Assembly (NCBI RefSeq): GCF_009905375.1
Contig: NW_027417468.1
Coordinates: 61,370 to 125,369, forward strand
Direction: 5' to 3'
DNA from: Apium graveolens
Lineage: Eukaryota > Streptophyta > Magnoliopsida > Apiales > Apiaceae
DNA length: 64,000 bases
Below, piece after piece: positions 60,481 to 64,000 of the stretch. Every line of letters begins with the position of its first letter. The stretch's first letter is position 1. Position numbers and translations under genes: made by a program. The notes under the pieces are model-generated. The model did no database searches. It saw only the letters and a list, made by a program, of their open reading frames with translations, and was not told where the DNA came from.

Positions 60481-63400
60481 ACAAGGTTGATTAGAGCCAA
60501 AATGTGGCCAAAAATTGACTCGTGTAAAAGTGGTACCAAGTGTAGGTAAAAGGATGTCAAATTGGATGTATATGATGTTTACATGTTAATTGTACTAATA
60601 TAAGGTGTCAAGTGACACTTATAGAGTTCAAAATCACTCTAATATGGTGTAAAGTGACTTACAAGATTGATTAGAGCCAAAATGTGGCCCAAAATTGACG
60701 TCAAATAAAATTGGTACCAAGAGTTGGTAAAAGGATGTCAAATTGGACGTATACGATGTTTACATGTTAATTGTACTAATATATGGTGGAAGTGACTCTT
60801 ATAGGGTGTAAAATCACTCAAATATGGTGTAAAGTGACTAACAAGGTTGATTAGAGCCAAAATGTGGGCCAAAATTGACTCGTATAAAGTGGTACCAAGA
60901 GGTGGTAAAAGGTAATCAATTGAATATATAATGTTTACATGTATATTGTACTAATATATGGTGACACGTGACTCTTATAGGGTGTAAAATCACTCTAATA
61001 TGGTGTAAATTTAGTTATAAGGTTGATTAGAGCCAAATGTGGCCCAAAATTGACTCGTATAAAAGTGGTATCGAGAGGAGGTAAAAGGATGTCAAATTGG
61101 ATGTATATGATGTTTACATGTTAATAGTACTAATATATAGTGGCAAGTGACTTTATAGGGTGCAAAATCACTCTAATATGGTGTAAAGTGACTTACAAGG
61201 TTGATTAGAGCCAAAATATGGCCAAAAATTGACTCGTGTAAAAGTGGTACCAAGTGTAGGTAAAAGGATGTCAAATGGATGTATATGATGTTACATGTTA
61301 ATTGTACTAATATAAGGTGTCAAGTGACACTTATAGAGCGCAAAATCACTCTAATATAGCGTAAAGTGACTTACAAGGTTGATTAGAGCCAAAATGTGGC
61401 CCAAAATTGAACTCGAAAAAAATTGGTACCAAGAGGTTGTTTAAAAGGATGTCAAATTGGACGTATACGATGTTTACATGTTAATTGTACTAATATATGG
61501 TGGAAAGTGACTCTTATAGGGTGTAAAATCACTCAAATATGGTGTAAAGTGACTAACAAGGTTGATTAGAGCCAAAATGTGGCCCAAAATATTGGCTCGT
61601 ATAAAGTGGTACCAAGAGGTGGGTAAAAGGGTAATCACATTGAATATATAATGTTTACATGTATATTGTACTAATATATGGTGACAAGGTGACTCTTATA
61701 GGGTGCAAAATCACACTAATATGGTGTAATTTAGTTACAAGGTTGATTAGAGCCAAATGTGGCCCAAAATTGACTTGTATAAAAGTGGTATCGAGAGGAG
61801 GTAAAAAGGATGTCAAATTGGATGTATATGATGTTACATGTTAATAGTACTAATATATAGTGGCAAGTGACTTTTATAGGGTGCAAAATCACTGTAATAT
61901 GGTGTAAAAGTGACTTACAAGGTTGATTAGAGCCAAAATGTGGCCAAAAATTGACTCGTGTAAAAGTGGTACCAAGTGTAGGTAAAAGGATGTCAAATTG
62001 GATGTTATGATGTTTACATGTTAATTGTACTAATATAAGGTGTCAAGTGACACTTATAGAGTTCAAAATCACTCTAATATGGTGTAAAGTGACTTACAAG
62101 ATTGATTAGAGCCAAAATGTGGCCCAAAATTGACTCGAATAAAATTGGTACCAAGAGTTGGTAAAAGGATGTCAAATTGGACGTATACGATGTTTACATG
62201 TTAATTGTACTAATATATGGTGGAAAGTGACTTTTATAGGGTGTAAAATCACTCTAATATGGTGTAAAGTGACTAACAAGGTTGGTTAGAGCCAAATTGT
62301 GGCCCAAAATTGACTCGTATAAAGTGGTACAAGAGGTGGTAAAAAGTAATCAAATTGAATATATAATGTTTACATGTATATTGTACTAATATATGGTGAT
62401 AAGTGACTCTTATAGGGTGCAAAATCACTCTAATATGGTGTAAATTTAGTTACAAGGTTGATTAGATCCAAAATGTGGCCCAAAATTGACTCGTATAAAA
62501 GTGGTATCGAGAGGAGGTAAAAGGATGTCAAATTGGATGTATATGATGTTTACATGTTAATTGTACTAATATAAGGTGTCAAGTGACACTTATAGAGTTC
62601 AAAATCACTCTAATATGGTGTAAAGTGACTTACAAGATTGATTAGAGCCAAAATGTGGCACAAAAATTGACTCGAATAAAATTTGTACCAAGAGTTGGTA
62701 AAAGGATGTCAAATTTGACGTATACGATGTTTACATGTTAATTGTACTAATATATGGTGGAAAGTGACTTTTATAGGGTGTAAAATCACTCTAATATGGT
62801 GTAAAGTGACTAACAAGGTTGGTTAGAGCCAAAATGTGGCCCAAAATTGACTCGTATAAAGTGGTACAAGAGGTGGTAAAAGGTAATCAAATTGAATATA
62901 TAATGTTTACATGTATATTGTACTAATATATGGTGATAAGTGACTCTTATAGGGTGCAAAATCACTCTAATATGGGTGTAAATTTAGTTACAAGGTTGAT
63001 TAGATTCCAAATGTGGCCCAAAATTGACTCGTATACAAAGTGGTATCGAGAGGAGGTAAAGGATGTCAATTGGATGTATATGATGTTTACATGTTAATAG
63101 TACTAATATTCGTGGCTAGTGACTTTATTGGGTGCCAAAATCACTCTAATATGGTGTAAAGTGACTAACAAGGTTGATTTAGAGCCAAAATGTGGCCCAA
63201 AATTGACTCGTATAAAGTGGTACCAAGAGGTGGTAAAAGGTAATCACATGAATATATAATGTTTTACATGTCTATTGTACTAATATATGGTGACAAGTGA
63301 CTCTTATAGGGTGCAAAATCACACTAATATGGTGTAAATTAGTTACAAGGTTGATTAGAGACAAAATGTGGCCCCAAAATTGACTTGTATAAAAGTGGTA

Positions 63401-64000
63401 TCGAGAGGAGGTAAAAGGATGTCAAATTGGATGTATATGATGTTTACATGTTAATAGTACTAATATATATTGGCAAGTGACTTTTACTAGGTGCAAAATC
63501 ACTGTAATGGTGTAAAGTGACTTACAAGGTTATTAGAGCCAAAATGTGGGCCAAAAAGTGACTCGTGTAAAAGTGGTACCAAGTGGGTAAAAGGATGTCA
63601 AATTGGATGTATATGATGTTTACAGTTAATTGTACTAATATAAGGTGTCAAGTGACACCTTATAGAGTTCAAATCACTCTAATATGGTGTAAAGTGACTA
63701 CAAGATTGATTAGAGCCAAAATGTGGCCCAAATTGACTCGAATAAAATTGGTACCAAGAGTTGTAAAAGGATGTCAAATTGGACGTATACGATGTTTACA
63801 TGTTAATTGTACTAATATATGGTGGAAAGTGACTTTTATAGGGTGTAAAATCACTCTAATATGTGTAAAGTGACTAACAAGGTTGGTTAGAGCCAAATTG
63901 TGGCCCAAATGACTCGTATAAAGTGGTACAAGACGGTGGTAAAAAGTAATCAAATTGAATATATAATGTTTACATGGATATTGTACTAATATATGGTGAT
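60481..64000. repeat. Satellite tail with mixed 8-, 3- and 6-monomer spacing and many one-base indels
   Basis: The GAGTTCAAAATCAC-type A monomer recurs with its GTTCAAATC/GTTCAAAATC box at 60626, 62060, 62597 and 63666 (spacings 1,434, 537 and 1,069 bp, about 8, 3 and 6 monomers). The first part continues the copy of the 53.1-kb region. Single-base losses and gains are frequent, for example GATGTTACATG for GATGTTTACATG (about 60040, 61290 and 61833) and GGGTAAAAGGGTAATC (about 61622). Confidence 0.85.

Larger units (their letters stand above)
41287..64000. repeat. Right block of ~179-bp satellite with higher-order repeats
   Basis: About 127 monomers in the same orientation and phase as the left block, with classes A-F all present. 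The first full monomer (41303) is the E type expected after an interrupted A-type monomer with a TTAATTGGAGCC segment, so the array is continuous across the retrotransposon. Its HOR periods differ from those of the left block. Open frames such as 61659-61844 and 63583-63873 arise from indels within the satellite and are not genes. Confidence 0.97.

Noticed and set aside
61659..63873. Plus-strand frames of 61 and 96 codons near the right end
   Set aside because: They exist only because one-base indels remove the stops normally present in the satellite.
4988..64000. CENP-B box, telomere repeat or CRISPR-like spacing in the array
   Set aside because: No CENP-B box consensus or TTTAGGG arrays were seen, and the periodicity is full-length tandem monomers without unique spacers.

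Overview
The window is gene-free, AT-rich plant repeat DNA: two blocks of one ~179-bp tandem satellite, a complete long-LTR retrotransposon between them, and the end of a second, related element at the left edge. A plant, probably a eudicot, is indicated by LTRs with TG...CA ends, primer-binding sites matching plant initiator tRNA-Met, and polyprotein remnants of Ty3/gypsy chromovirus type (closest to my knowledge of the Tekay/Del lineage). The species cannot be read from the sequence. I found no host gene, rRNA, tRNA, CRISPR array or telomere repeat.

Layout. 1-4987: part of an LTR retrotransposon on the minus strand (internal leader 1-351, complete 4,636-bp LTR 352-4987, which carries an 11-copy 55/56-bp minisatellite). 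4988-27177: about 124 satellite monomers in successive higher-order repeat (HOR) regimes: a 6-mer of 1,074 bp, a 24-mer of 4,297 bp, a 9-mer offset of 1,613 bp, then a 14-mer of 2,509 bp. 27178-41281: a complete 14.1-kb LTR retrotransposon on the plus strand, with 4.28- and 4.30-kb LTRs, a 5-bp target-site duplication AAAGT, a PBS and a PPT; its internal region is a wreck of gag, RT, RNase H, integrase and chromodomain. 41282-64000: about 127 more monomers with their own periods (5-mer 893 bp, 14-mer 2,507 bp, 27-mer 4,859 bp, 14-mer 2,529 bp), ending in a tail rich in one-base indels.

How it fits together. Removing the element and one TSD copy restores a 179-bp monomer, so the element landed in an existing array. 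Its LTRs differ by only about 0.5%, so it is recent, while its coding region has stops and frameshifts throughout: it must have been moved by proteins supplied by another element. A fragment carrying the RT connection and RNase H lies upstream of gag, out of normal order, and a second decayed RNase H site lies in the expected place, so the internal region looks chimeric. The array shows nested duplications of 5 to 27 monomers, chimeric monomers and a 21-bp sub-repeat duplication, as expected from repeated unequal exchange. The setting is probably constitutive heterochromatin (centromeric, pericentromeric or knob-like), but the sequence alone does not say which.

All alignments and counts here were made by eye; percentages and monomer counts are approximate, while junction coordinates and repeat offsets were read off the numbered sequence.
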